Position numbers and translations under genes: made by a program. A DNA stretch of 26,339 bases from an uncultured Opitutaceae bacterium (GTDB lineage: Bacteria > Verrucomicrobiota > Verrucomicrobiia > Opitutales > Opitutaceae). The notes under the pieces were generated by a model that made no database searches, was not told the DNA's origin, and was given only the letters and a program-made list of their open reading frames with translations. Shown one piece after another: positions 16,664-23,793 of the stretch; within the stretch, counting starts at the first letter, position 1; the number at the start of each line of letters is the position of its first letter. The stretch is taken from positions 1 to 26,339 of the forward strand of contig CAISJA010000333.1 of assembly GCA_903885525.1 (NCBI GenBank). Direction: 5' to 3'.

Positions 16664-17907
16664 CGGGTGGTGGCGGGGGTGGAATCGAGGCGCCAGTCGC
16701 TGGGCGGACGCCAGTCGCCATAGACGCCGTGGACATGCGGCGGCGTGGTCGCACCGGGCTGGACGTCGATGATGGCGCAATCCGGGCAGTAGTGGTAGCC
16801 GTGGTGCTGCTCGCCAAAGGCACCCACATCGACCCGGTAGCGGCCCGGAATCAGGTCCAGAACCGGGAGGCGCAGGGTGATGCTTTGCTGCGCGCCCGCC
16901 GGGATGGCCTGCAGCCGCCCGTCGTAGTCGCTTTCCAGGGTGAGAATCCGGCGTCCGTCAATATTGCTGAAGCCGAGGCCGAAGCCCGCCGGCAGCGGGC
17001 GGTCGGCGGTGAACTGCAGCGTGGCGGTGAAGGGCTGGCGGTTGACCATCGGCTGGCCGGCGTTGAGCGTGAGCGTGTGCAGCCGGAGGGGGGCGCCCGG
17101 GGTGAGGCCGTCGGGGGCGAGGTTGAGCGAGGTGCCGGGGCTTTCGTGGCCCGCGCTCACATAGTGGTTGATGGCCGCGGCGGTGGGGCCGTCGAGGAGC
17201 AGGCGTCCGTGGTCCAGCAGCAGCACGCGGGGGCAGAACCGGGCGACCGCACTGATGTTATGGCTGACAAAGAGGATGGTCCGGCCCTCGTCGCGCGCGA
17301 CCGACTCCATCTTGCCGAGGCACTTTTGCTGGAACTGCACGTCGCCGACGGCGAGCACTTCGTCGATGATCAGGATGTCCGGCTCCAGATGGGCCGCGAC
17401 CGCAAAGGCGAGCCGGACATACATGCCGCTGGAATAGTGCTTCACCGGGGTGTCGAGAAAGCGGTCCACCTCGGCGAAGGCGACGATCTCGTCGAATTTC
17501 CGCCGGATCTCCCCGCGGCTCATGCCGAGGATGGCGCCGTTGAGATAGATGTTTTCCCGGCCCGAAAGCTCGGGGTGGAAGCCGGTGCCGACCTCCAGGA
17601 GCGAGGCGACGCGGCCGCGGAGCCGGATCGTGCCCGCGGCCGGTTCGACGATGCGGGAGAGAATCTTGAGCAGGGTGGATTTGCCCGCCCCGTTGCGCCC
17701 GATGATGCCGACGACCTCGCCCTGCCCGATGCCGAAGGAGACATCGCGCAGCGCCCAGAATTCCTCGGTGGTGCCGCCGGCGCGGGGGCCGGAGAGGAGC
17801 CGGCGGGCGGCGGCGGCCAGGGTGTCCCGCAGCGTGTCGTGCCGGCTCTCGTGGCGCAGCTCATAGCACTTTCCCAAACCGGTGACAGAGATGATAGCGG
17901 AGCCCAT
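16660..17907 (-). CDS. wzt: Wzt-like polysaccharide ABC transporter ATPase with C-terminal glycan-recognition domain
   Basis: Of 415 residues, roughly 1-250 form the ABC ATPase: GRNGAGKST (Walker A) at 70-78, HYSSGM signature at 157-162, DILIIDE (Walker B) at 177-183, SHN with the H-loop His at 216. Residues 250-415 form a separate beta-rich domain (LRLHTLTLN, FTATLQFTADRPLPAGFGLG, LTLESDYDG, SITLRLPVLDLIPGRYRVDV) as in the Wzt C-terminal domain, which binds the end of the exported glycan. It pairs with the permease immediately upstream (two-base gap) and its stop overlaps the methyltransferase start. Unusual points are an HHGYHYCPDC patch at 368-377 near the C terminus and a TTEEFWALRDVSFGI insertion in front of the Walker A region that is usual for Wzt/TagH-type ATPases. 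ATG at 17907 starts the expected MGSAIISVTGLGKCY. Confidence 0.93.
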   Translation of the reverse strand: MGSAIISVTGLGKCYELRHESRHDTLRDTLAAAARRLLSGPRAGGTTEEFWALRDVSFGIGQGEVVGIIGRNGAGKSTLLKILSRIVEPAAGTIRLRGRVASLLEVGTGFHPELSGRENIYLNGAILGMSRGEIRRKFDEIVAFAEVDRFLDTPVKHYSSGMYVRLAFAVAAHLEPDILIIDEVLAVGDVQFQQKCLGKMESVARDEGRTILFVSHNISAVARFCPRVLLLDHGRLLLDGPTAAAINHYVSAGHESPGTSLNLAPDGLTPGAPLRLHTLTLNAGQPMVNRQPFTATLQFTADRPLPAGFGLGFSNIDGRRILTLESDYDGRLQAIPAGAQQSITLRLPVLDLIPGRYRVDVGAFGEQHHGYHYCPDCAIIDVQPGATTPPHVHGVYGDWRPPSDWRLDSTPATTR

Positions 17908-17909
17908 GG

Positions 17910-18740
17910 TCAGATCAGGTCGGCGAAGCCGCGCTCCGTCCGGCGGAAGTACCAGAGCCCCGTCCCGAGCAGGAGCAGGGTGACGGCGAGCCCGATGCCG
18001 AGCTCGGGCCAGTAGAGCGGCTGGGTGCCGCCGAGCAGGCACCAACGGAAGCCATCAATGACGGCGACCATCGGATTGAAGGAGTAGAGCAGGCGCCAGT
18101 TGGGCAGGTTCTGGGAGCTGAATCCGACCGGCGAGAGAAAGAGACCGAGCTGGAGCAGGAAGGGGATGATGAACCGGAAGTCGCGGAACCGGAGGGAGAG
18201 CGCGGTGAACCACAGGCCGGCACCCAGCGCGGCCAGCAGGCCCAGCAGGGCGCAGACCGGCAGGAACAGCAGCCTCCAGTCGGGGAGGAAATGCCACCAG
18301 CAGGCCAGGACGAAGTAGAGGCCGAGGACGATCCCGAAGTCCACCAGCGCGACCGAGAGCGCCGCGAGCGGCATGAGGAGGCGTGGGAAATAGATCTTTG
18401 CGATCAGGTTGGAATTGGAGACGAGGCTGTTGCTCGCGCCCGTCAGCGCGTTGGAGAACAATTGCCAAGGCAGCAGACCGGCCATGACAAGGAGAGGATA
18501 GGGGACCGGGCCGGACGGCATCTTCGCTAGGTGCCCGAAGATGAAGGTGAAGATCGCCAGGGTCACCGCCGGCTGGATCAGCGCCCAGGCGGCGCCCAGC
18601 ACCGTTTGCTTGTAGCGCACGGCGATGTCGCGCCAGGCCAGAAAGCCCAGCAGTTCGCGGTAGCGCCAGAGGTCGCGCCAGTAGTGGCGCTCGGTCCGGC
18701 CGGCTTCGATGACGAGTTCGGGGACGGTGGGAGCGGGCAT
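17910..18740 (-). CDS. wzm: Wzm-like ABC-2 polysaccharide exporter permease
   Basis: The 276-residue product is the ABC-2 membrane subunit of a polysaccharide exporter. It opens with a cytoplasmic amphipathic region (HYWRDLWRYRELLGFLAWRD), followed by IAVRYKQTVLGAAWALIQPA, the conserved entry helix of Wzm/TagG proteins, and six hydrophobic segments at about 50-70, 82-100, 125-148, 156-178, 188-205 and 247-266. YSFNPMVAVIDGFRWCL near the C-terminus is the conserved NPMxxxIxxFR motif of this family. Together with the Wzt ATPase two bases downstream it would form the inner-membrane channel that moves the finished undecaprenyl-linked chain to the periplasm. Start ATG at 18740 overlaps the stop of the upstream GT4 by one base (TGATG). 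Confidence 0.93.
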   Translation of the reverse strand: MPAPTVPELVIEAGRTERHYWRDLWRYRELLGFLAWRDIAVRYKQTVLGAAWALIQPAVTLAIFTFIFGHLAKMPSGPVPYPLLVMAGLLPWQLFSNALTGASNSLVSNSNLIAKIYFPRLLMPLAALSVALVDFGIVLGLYFVLACWWHFLPDWRLLFLPVCALLGLLAALGAGLWFTALSLRFRDFRFIIPFLLQLGLFLSPVGFSSQNLPNWRLLYSFNPMVAVIDGFRWCLLGGTQPLYWPELGIGLAVTLLLLGTGLWYFRRTERGFADLI

Positions 18741-19819
18741 CAGGCGAGGGCCGCGCGGAGGCGGCGTTGAAAAAACGGAAAGGAAAAACTTGCCGCATGG
18801 TTGCGGATCCGGGCCGGGTCGCGGGCCTGCCGCACTAGGCCAGCTAGGGCGGAGCTGATCGCGGGGATGTTGCCATAGTCGGCCAGCGCCCCGACGCGGT
18901 CGTTGATAACCTCCGGCACGCCGCCGGCGCGCGCCCCGAGGCAGGCTTTGCCATGGCTCATGGCTTCGAGGTACACGAGGCCGAAGCCCTCCTTGCGGCT
19001 CGGCAGAGCGAAAAGATCGCAGGCGGCATATTCTCGGCGCAGGGCCTCGTCGGAGAGCCGGCCAACAAAGTCGACCGCCCCGGCGACGCCTTCGGCTTGA
19101 CTCAGGGCCTGTAGGCGCGGCAGGTCATCGCCGCCGCCGACCACGCGCAGCCGTGCCCGCGGGTATTCGCGCAAGAATCCCGGCAGCGCCTCGATGAGGG
19201 TGTCCACGCCCTTGTAGCTGTCGGCTCCGGTCAGGCGCGAGACGGCCAGCACGTGCGGGCCACCGTCCTGGGGCGGGCCGGAGATCGCCGGAAGGTCCGC
19301 ACTGAAAAACGGATCAAGGGTGTTCGGCACGACCTGCAGCCGGGCCGGCTCGAGCGCGGGGCAGAACCGGAGCATCTGCCGGCGCGTATAGTCGCTGACG
19401 CAGAAAATCCGGTGGGCGCCGCGCAAGGCGCGGACTTCCAAGGCCGAATAGGGGCGCCAGACCTCGATGCCATGGGCCACCAGAAAATAACGCAGCTGCG
19501 GCCGCAGCCGCTGCAGAAGCCAGGCGAGGGGCAGGTGATGCAGGTGCCCGCAGACCACTCGGTCGGCCTCCGCACCCAGCTGCAGGCATTCCCGGATGAA
19601 CCCCAGTCGACGGCCGGAGCAGCCCGCCTGCCCGCGCAGGGCGGAGGTGGCATAACGGGCCAGATGGGGATCGGTGCCCGGTCGGTCATTCCGGGCGAGG
19701 CTGACCACGGTATCCTCCGCGCCGGCCAATTCGCAGAGCGCCTTCAGGTACAGGCGCATGATGCGAGCAATGCCGCCTTCGGCGTGAAAGAGTTCGGGGC
19801 TGAGCAGGAGGGTCTTCAC
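18740..19819 (-). CDS. GT4-family glycosyltransferase
   Basis: From GTG at 19819 the 359-residue protein starts MKTLLLSPELFHAEGGIARI, with the GG-I-A loop of the GT4 acceptor domain. VVCGHLHHLPLAWLLQRL, LVAHGIEVWRPYSALEV and IFCVSDYTRRQMLRFC precede the linker VPNTLDPFF. The donor domain shows VLAVSRLTGADSYKGVDTLI, RVVGGGDDLPRL and VDFVGRLSDEALRREYAACD, then EGFGLVYLE at 277-285, a full E-x7-E (E277, E285). This is a canonical group 1 glycosyltransferase, the clearest of the locus. The GTG is chosen because it overlaps the asparagine synthase stop as GTGA (19816-19819) and begins the conserved first strand; longer frames run antisense to asparagine synthase. It is the first transferase of the transcript. 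The donor sugar is not deducible. Confidence 0.92.
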   Translation of the reverse strand: MKTLLLSPELFHAEGGIARIMRLYLKALCELAGAEDTVVSLARNDRPGTDPHLARYATSALRGQAGCSGRRLGFIRECLQLGAEADRVVCGHLHHLPLAWLLQRLRPQLRYFLVAHGIEVWRPYSALEVRALRGAHRIFCVSDYTRRQMLRFCPALEPARLQVVPNTLDPFFSADLPAISGPPQDGGPHVLAVSRLTGADSYKGVDTLIEALPGFLREYPRARLRVVGGGDDLPRLQALSQAEGVAGAVDFVGRLSDEALRREYAACDLFALPSRKEGFGLVYLEAMSHGKACLGARAGGVPEVINDRVGALADYGNIPAISSALAGLVRQARDPARIRNHAASFSFPFFQRRLRAALA

Positions 19820-21714
19820 CGGGGCGGCGGTCGGTTGGCGAAGGCGATGAGCACGGCGAGGGTCCAGACCCGGGACCAGGCGCGCGGGTCGTGTCCCGCC
19901 AGAAAATTTCGCCAGACCTGGCTGGCGGCGGAGGCGTCGAGCCACGGGCAGCGCGCGAGGGAGCCGGGGGCAAAGCAATCCTCGAGGAACGGACGCAGCT
20001 CGTGCCGCATCCAACGCGGGAAAGGCAGGGAAAACCCCTGCTTGGGCCGGCGCCGGATGGCCGCCGGCACCACGTCCGAGACCGCGTCCGCGAGGGCCTG
20101 CTTCGGCTGGCGGTGATGCCGCTTGAACTCCTGCGGCTGTGGCCAGAGCCATTCCAGCAGGACCGTGTCCACCAGGGGCACGCGCAGTTCGAGCGAATGA
20201 GCCATGCTGAATACATCGCTGTCGCGGAGGAGGACGTCGGCCATGTAGGTGCGAAGTTCCCACGCGCTGATCACCTGGAAACTGTCGGCCCCGAACAGGT
20301 CGAAGGCGAAATCATCCAGCCTCGGATGGTGCGGCCCGAGGCGTTCCGCCTGCGACCGGACATCGGCGGAGAGCAGACCCAGCCGGACCACCTCCGGGAG
20401 GACGCGGCGCTGCAGGGAGGCCAGCTCGTGCAGATCGCGGGCGTAGGCCAGGAAATCCGCCAGTTTGCGGGAGCGGGCCGAGGTGCGGTGGCGGAGCCGC
20501 CGCACCAGCGACTGCTGCAAGTATCCGGGCAAATGCCGCCACCACCGGACCAGGGTCTCCAGCCGGGGCAGGTCCCGGAAGGAGGGATAGCTGCCAAAGA
20601 GTTCGTCGCCGCCCAGGCCCGAGAGGGCGACCTTCACCCCGCCCGCGTGGGCCAGACGGCTGGCATAGTAGGTGTTGAGCCCGTCCCCGGTGGGCTGATC
20701 GTAGGCCTGCAGGATTTGCGGCAGGTCGGACGCTACCCGCGGGCCGGTCAGAACATCCTCGTGGTGTTCGGTACCGAAGGTTTGCGCGGCCAGCCGGGCG
20801 CTGCTCTGTTCGGAAAAACCCGGTTCTTCAAAAATCAAGGAAAAGGTTTTCAACCGGCCGGTGCCGTGCCGCGCCATCAGGCCGACGATGGCGGTGGAAT
20901 CCATGCCGCCGGAAAGAAAGGCTCCGACCGGAACATCGGACACGCGGTGGGCGCGCACCGTATCCTCCAAGCGGGACCGCAGGCCGGCGACAAATTCGGG
21001 ATAGGTCCGTGCCGCCCGGTCCGGTTGGCGTGGTTCGGGCAGATGCCACCAGGCATGGAGCTGCACCTGGCCGTCGGGTTCCGCGGTGAGGCGGTGCCCC
21101 GGCGGCAGAGCCATGATGCCCTCATAAATGGTGCGCGGAGCCGGGACGCCGGACCAGGCCAGATATTCACCGGCCGACACGGGATCGATCCGGCCTTCCA
21201 CCAGGCCGCTGGCGAGCAGGCCGTTCAGTTCCGAGGCGAAGATCAGGCCCTGGCCGGGCAGCCGGGCGAAATACAGCGGTTTGATGCCGAGGGCATCGCG
21301 CGCGGCGAAAAGACGCTGCTCCTGCGCATCCCACAGCGCGAAAGCAAACATCCCGCGCAGCCGGCCGAGGGCGGACGCGCCCGCCTGCTGGCAGAGGACG
21401 AGCAGCACCTCGGTGTCGCAGTTGGTCCGAAACACCCGCCCCTGGGCCTGCAACTCTTCGCGCAACTCGCGGTAGTTGTAAATGGCACCGTTGAAAACCA
21501 GCGAAAAACGGCCGTCGGAGCTGTGCATCGGCTGGCGTCCGTTGGCCGGATCAATGATGGCGAGACGGCACATGCCCAGAGTGGCGGACGACTGGGAATA
21601 CACCCCCGACTCATCCGGTCCCCGGTGCCTTTGCCGCCGCACCATCCGCACCACGGCTTCGCCCCGCTCTTCGGTGGAGAGCGTGGTGGCGAGGATGCCG
21701 GCGATGCCGCACAT
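19816..21714 (-). CDS. asnB: Glutamine-hydrolysing asparagine synthase (AsnB type)
   Basis: This 632-residue protein has the two domains of AsnB. The Ntn glutaminase domain begins MCGIAGILAT with catalytic Cys2, followed by RHRGPDESG at 29-37, R50, VFNGAIYNY at 73-81 with N75/G76, and NCDTEV at 98-103. The synthetase domain has the ATP pyrophosphatase loop SGGMDST at 268-274 and SGLGGDELFGSY about 100 residues later. The enzyme transfers the amide nitrogen of Gln to Asp using ATP. AsnB-like proteins are often encoded in polysaccharide loci, where they may amidate sugar carboxylates; whether that applies here is inference, since no uronate pathway gene is visible. It is the first gene of the leftward locus, preceded by a 164-base spacer that probably holds the main promoter, and its stop is coupled to the next GT4 by GTGA. 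Confidence 0.95.
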   Translation of the reverse strand: MCGIAGILATTLSTEERGEAVVRMVRRQRHRGPDESGVYSQSSATLGMCRLAIIDPANGRQPMHSSDGRFSLVFNGAIYNYRELREELQAQGRVFRTNCDTEVLLVLCQQAGASALGRLRGMFAFALWDAQEQRLFAARDALGIKPLYFARLPGQGLIFASELNGLLASGLVEGRIDPVSAGEYLAWSGVPAPRTIYEGIMALPPGHRLTAEPDGQVQLHAWWHLPEPRQPDRAARTYPEFVAGLRSRLEDTVRAHRVSDVPVGAFLSGGMDSTAIVGLMARHGTGRLKTFSLIFEEPGFSEQSSARLAAQTFGTEHHEDVLTGPRVASDLPQILQAYDQPTGDGLNTYYASRLAHAGGVKVALSGLGGDELFGSYPSFRDLPRLETLVRWWRHLPGYLQQSLVRRLRHRTSARSRKLADFLAYARDLHELASLQRRVLPEVVRLGLLSADVRSQAERLGPHHPRLDDFAFDLFGADSFQVISAWELRTYMADVLLRDSDVFSMAHSLELRVPLVDTVLLEWLWPQPQEFKRHHRQPKQALADAVSDVVPAAIRRRPKQGFSLPFPRWMRHELRPFLEDCFAPGSLARCPWLDASAASQVWRNFLAGHDPRAWSRVWTLAVLIAFANRPPPR

Positions 21715-21878
21715 GGATGGATTTGGCCTTTTAAAATGCTTCGCCCCGTCGCTTCCAAACTGCGGGGGGCGGCGAGAATTGGATCAAAATGGCAAACTCC
21801 GGAAACGGGGCCGGTTCCGGTCCTGCCCAGCCAATTTAATTCCCGCGCGTCTGGCAACGCGTATTTCTCCCAAAGTCT
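21715..21878 (-). promoter_or_regulatory. Probable promoter region of the leftward glycan locus
   Basis: This 164-base spacer separates the DJ-1 gene from asnB, both leftward, and is visibly more AT-rich than the rest. Reading the minus strand, TTGGAA (21758-21753) lies 17 bases before TTTAAA (21735-21730), a plausible sigma70-like pair; transcription would then begin only about nine bases before the asnB ATG, giving an almost leaderless mRNA. Another TATAAA (21883-21878) overlaps the DJ-1 stop but has no good -35. The assignment is by eye only. Confidence 0.35.
21799..21820. repeat. Inverted repeat upstream of asnB
   Basis: CCGGAAAC and GGTTCCGG form eight-base arms with one mismatch around a six-base GGGGCC centre. 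On the minus strand it is followed by AGTTTGCCATTTT, so it could be a weak intrinsic terminator of the DJ-1 gene, or an operator or attenuator for the glycan locus. The sequence alone does not decide. Confidence 0.35.
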
Positions 21879-22418
21879 TTATAGACAGATGGCTTTGGCT
21901 ATGTCTGCCGCCTGCTCCTCGCCGCGCAGCAAAGCCACCAGCCTCAGCCCGAATTCCAACGCGGTGCCGGCACCGCGCGACGTGCAGATCCGCCCGTCGA
22001 GAACGACTTTTTCCTGGCTCAAAATGTCGGGCAATTCATCGGCGACGGAAAAATGTGCGGTATATTTCCGGTTGGCCAGCAGGCCGCAGTCGAGCAGGAG
22101 CACGGGTGCGGCGCAGATGGCGGCGATCCACGCCCCGGCCTGGGCGTGATGGCGCACGAGCCCGGCGACGCGCGGGTCGGCCCGCAGCAGCTCCACCCCG
22201 GCTCCGCCGGGCAGCAGGACGAGGTCGAAAGCCTGATCGCCGACGCCGGCAAGGGTGGCGTCGGTATGGGCGGTGATCCTGCTCCGGCCCGTGACATGGC
22301 GGGTGTCGGACAACGAAGCGGTCGTGACGGCGATCCCCGCCCGCCGCAGCAGATCGACCGGGACGAAGGCCTCGATCTCTTCAAAGCCGTCGGCGAGAAT
22401 CACCAGGACAGTGGGCAT
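21879..22418 (-). CDS. DJ-1/PfpI-family protein
   Basis: Encodes 179 residues starting MPTVLVILADGFEEIEAFVP. The DJ-1 hallmarks are present. The acidic residue in GFEEIEA (13-16 region) partners the nucleophile Cys102 in AWIAAICAAPVLLLD. LLPGGAGVELLRAD at about 68-81 is the conserved glycine loop, and KYTAHFSV with ICTSRGAGTALEFGL near the end is the conserved C-terminal block of YajL/DJ-1-like proteins. The family includes chaperone, glyoxalase and deglycase-type activities; the exact role is uncertain. ATG at 22418 begins the first beta strand; a longer frame to 22529 adds unrelated residues and would collide with the divergent SDR gene. Length is normal for the family (about 180-190). It may be a stand-alone transcript; the downstream spacer lies before asnB. 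Confidence 0.92.
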   Translation of the reverse strand: MPTVLVILADGFEEIEAFVPVDLLRRAGIAVTTASLSDTRHVTGRSRITAHTDATLAGVGDQAFDLVLLPGGAGVELLRADPRVAGLVRHHAQAGAWIAAICAAPVLLLDCGLLANRKYTAHFSVADELPDILSQEKVVLDGRICTSRGAGTALEFGLRLVALLRGEEQAADIAKAICL

Positions 22419-22503
22419 GCCGGCAGGTTGGACGCCGGGGCTGCGGCAGGCGAACCCCAATTTTTTCTTGGCGTTTGCCGGCGGGGTCTGCGGGACTGGC
22501 CGC

Positions 22504-23403
22504 ATGGACTGGACGGGTAAGCATCTCATGATCTTCGGCTGCGGCTACGTGGGCACCGCGCTGGCGGAGGCCGCTTTGGCGGCCGGCGCGGAGGTGACGG
22601 CGCTGACGCGCAATCCCGGCCGGGCCGAGGCGTTGCGCGCGGCCGGGGTCAGCCGGGTGGTGCAGGCGGAAATCCTCGATGCCGGATGGCGCCGGCAGGT
22701 GCCGCAGGAGGCTGATTTTGCGCTCAACTGCCTCAGCGCCGGCGGGGGCGGAATCACGGCCTACCGGCAAGCCTACGTGGAGGGCATGCAGGCGATCCTT
22801 GATTGGGCGGCCACCGGCTCCCGCCGGATCGGCACGCTGGTGTATACCGGCAGTACGGGCGTCTATCCCCAGAGTGGGGGAGAAGCGGTGGATGAAAATG
22901 CTTCTCTCGCCGGCGGGGACGGGCGCAGCAGTATCTTGGCGGAGGCGGAAGGCCGGCTGCACCGCCCGCAGGCGGGGATCGGCCGGTGGTTTATTCTCCG
23001 GCTGGCGGGAATTTACGGTCCGGGACGCCACAACCTGCTCGATCAGCTGCGCGCCGGGGTGGAGACGTTGCCCGGCACGGGTACGCCGCGGATGAATCTG
23101 GCGCACCGCGATGATGTGGTGCGCGCCATCCTCGCCTGCCTGGCGGCCCCGGCCGGGATCGGGCATGAGGTCTTCAATGTGTCGGACGGCTCGCCCGCAC
23201 CGAAGCGGGAGGTCGTCCGCTGGCTCTGTGCCGCGTTGGGCCGGCCGGTCCCGGCCTTCGCCGGCAGTCTCTCGGCGGGCCGCCGGGAAACGGGCCCAGC
23301 AGACCGGCTCATCGCCAATCGCAAGCTCCTGGAGATGACGGACTGGAGTCCCGGTTTTCCGACTTACCGCGAGGGGTACGGTGCGCTGCTGCGCGAAGTC
23401 TAG
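22504..23403 (+). CDS. Atypical SDR-family NAD(P)-dependent epimerase/dehydratase (YeeZ-like)
   Basis: This 299-residue protein starts MDWTGKHLMIFGCGYVGTAL, with the dinucleotide-binding GCGYVG at 12-17 (variant GxGxxG) followed by TRNP, which suggests NADP preference. ALNCLSAGGGG and YTGSTGVYPQSGGEAVDE correspond to the conserved strands of extended SDR proteins; the classical YxxxK is not obvious (ILAEAEGRLHR instead), as in the YeeZ-like atypical group. IYGPGR and NLAHRDDVVRAILACL with EVFNVSDG fit the substrate-binding half. The true substrate is unknown; a sugar-nucleotide role is possible but the gene faces away from the glycan locus. A second ATG at 22528 would start MIFGCGYVG directly and cannot be excluded. 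The DJ-1 gene diverges 85 bases away. Confidence 0.88.
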   Translation: MDWTGKHLMIFGCGYVGTALAEAALAAGAEVTALTRNPGRAEALRAAGVSRVVQAEILDAGWRRQVPQEADFALNCLSAGGGGITAYRQAYVEGMQAILDWAATGSRRIGTLVYTGSTGVYPQSGGEAVDENASLAGGDGRSSILAEAEGRLHRPQAGIGRWFILRLAGIYGPGRHNLLDQLRAGVETLPGTGTPRMNLAHRDDVVRAILACLAAPAGIGHEVFNVSDGSPAPKREVVRWLCAALGRPVPAFAGSLSAGRRETGPADRLIANRKLLEMTDWSPGFPTYREGYGALLREV

Positions 23404-23468
23404 CCTTGCCAGTGGCGGATGCGCCCGCCCCAATCCGAAAAACCGCAATCCCAACCCCCTGATTCACC

Positions 23469-23777
23469 ATGGCCGGCGTCGGAAAACTACTCAAGCAAGC
23501 GCAGAAAATGCAGCGCCAGATGGAAGAGCTGCAGAAAAACCTGGAGGCCCGCGAACTGGATTTTTCCAGTGGCGGCGGGGCCGTGCAGGTGAAGATCAAC
23601 GGGGCGGGGAAATTCCTCGCCCTGCGGCTCGACGCCGAATTCCTGCAGGAGGACGCCAAGCTGGTGGCCGACACCGTGCTCGCCGCCGTGCAGGAAGCGG
23701 CGACCAAGGCCAAGGAACTCAACGAGGCCGAAATGCAGCGCGTCTCCTCGGCCTTCCAGATGCCGGGGATGTTCTGA
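23469..23777 (+). CDS. ybaB: YbaB/EbfC-family nucleoid-associated protein
   Basis: A 102-residue protein starting MAGVGKLLKQAQKMQRQMEE, with the long N-terminal amphipathic helix, a central beta segment (FSSGGGAVQVKINGAGKFLA at about 32-51) and the C-terminal helix (AAVQEAATKAKELNEAEMQR) ending in FQMPGMF, the typical tail. YbaB dimers bind DNA without strong sequence specificity. The gene sits 16 bases before recR on the same strand, the classical ybaB-recR arrangement that in many bacteria follows dnaX; here dnaX is not adjacent and an SDR gene precedes it. The ATG has no Shine-Dalgarno motif; it is preceded by a C-rich leader ending TTCACC. Confidence 0.96.
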   Translation: MAGVGKLLKQAQKMQRQMEELQKNLEARELDFSSGGGAVQVKINGAGKFLALRLDAEFLQEDAKLVADTVLAAVQEAATKAKELNEAEMQRVSSAFQMPGMF

Positions 23778-23793
23778 GTCTGTTTCCCTCCCC

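Noticed and set aside
19891..22149. A 752-codon open frame on the plus strand opposite asnB and the DJ-1 gene
   Set aside because: It is antisense to two genes with clear catalytic motifs and its composition is Gly/Arg/Gln/Pro-rich without domains; such frames are common in GC-rich DNA.
22381..23454. A 357-codon minus-strand frame opposite the SDR gene
   Set aside because: The plus-strand SDR has a Rossmann motif and conserved blocks; the minus frame has neither.
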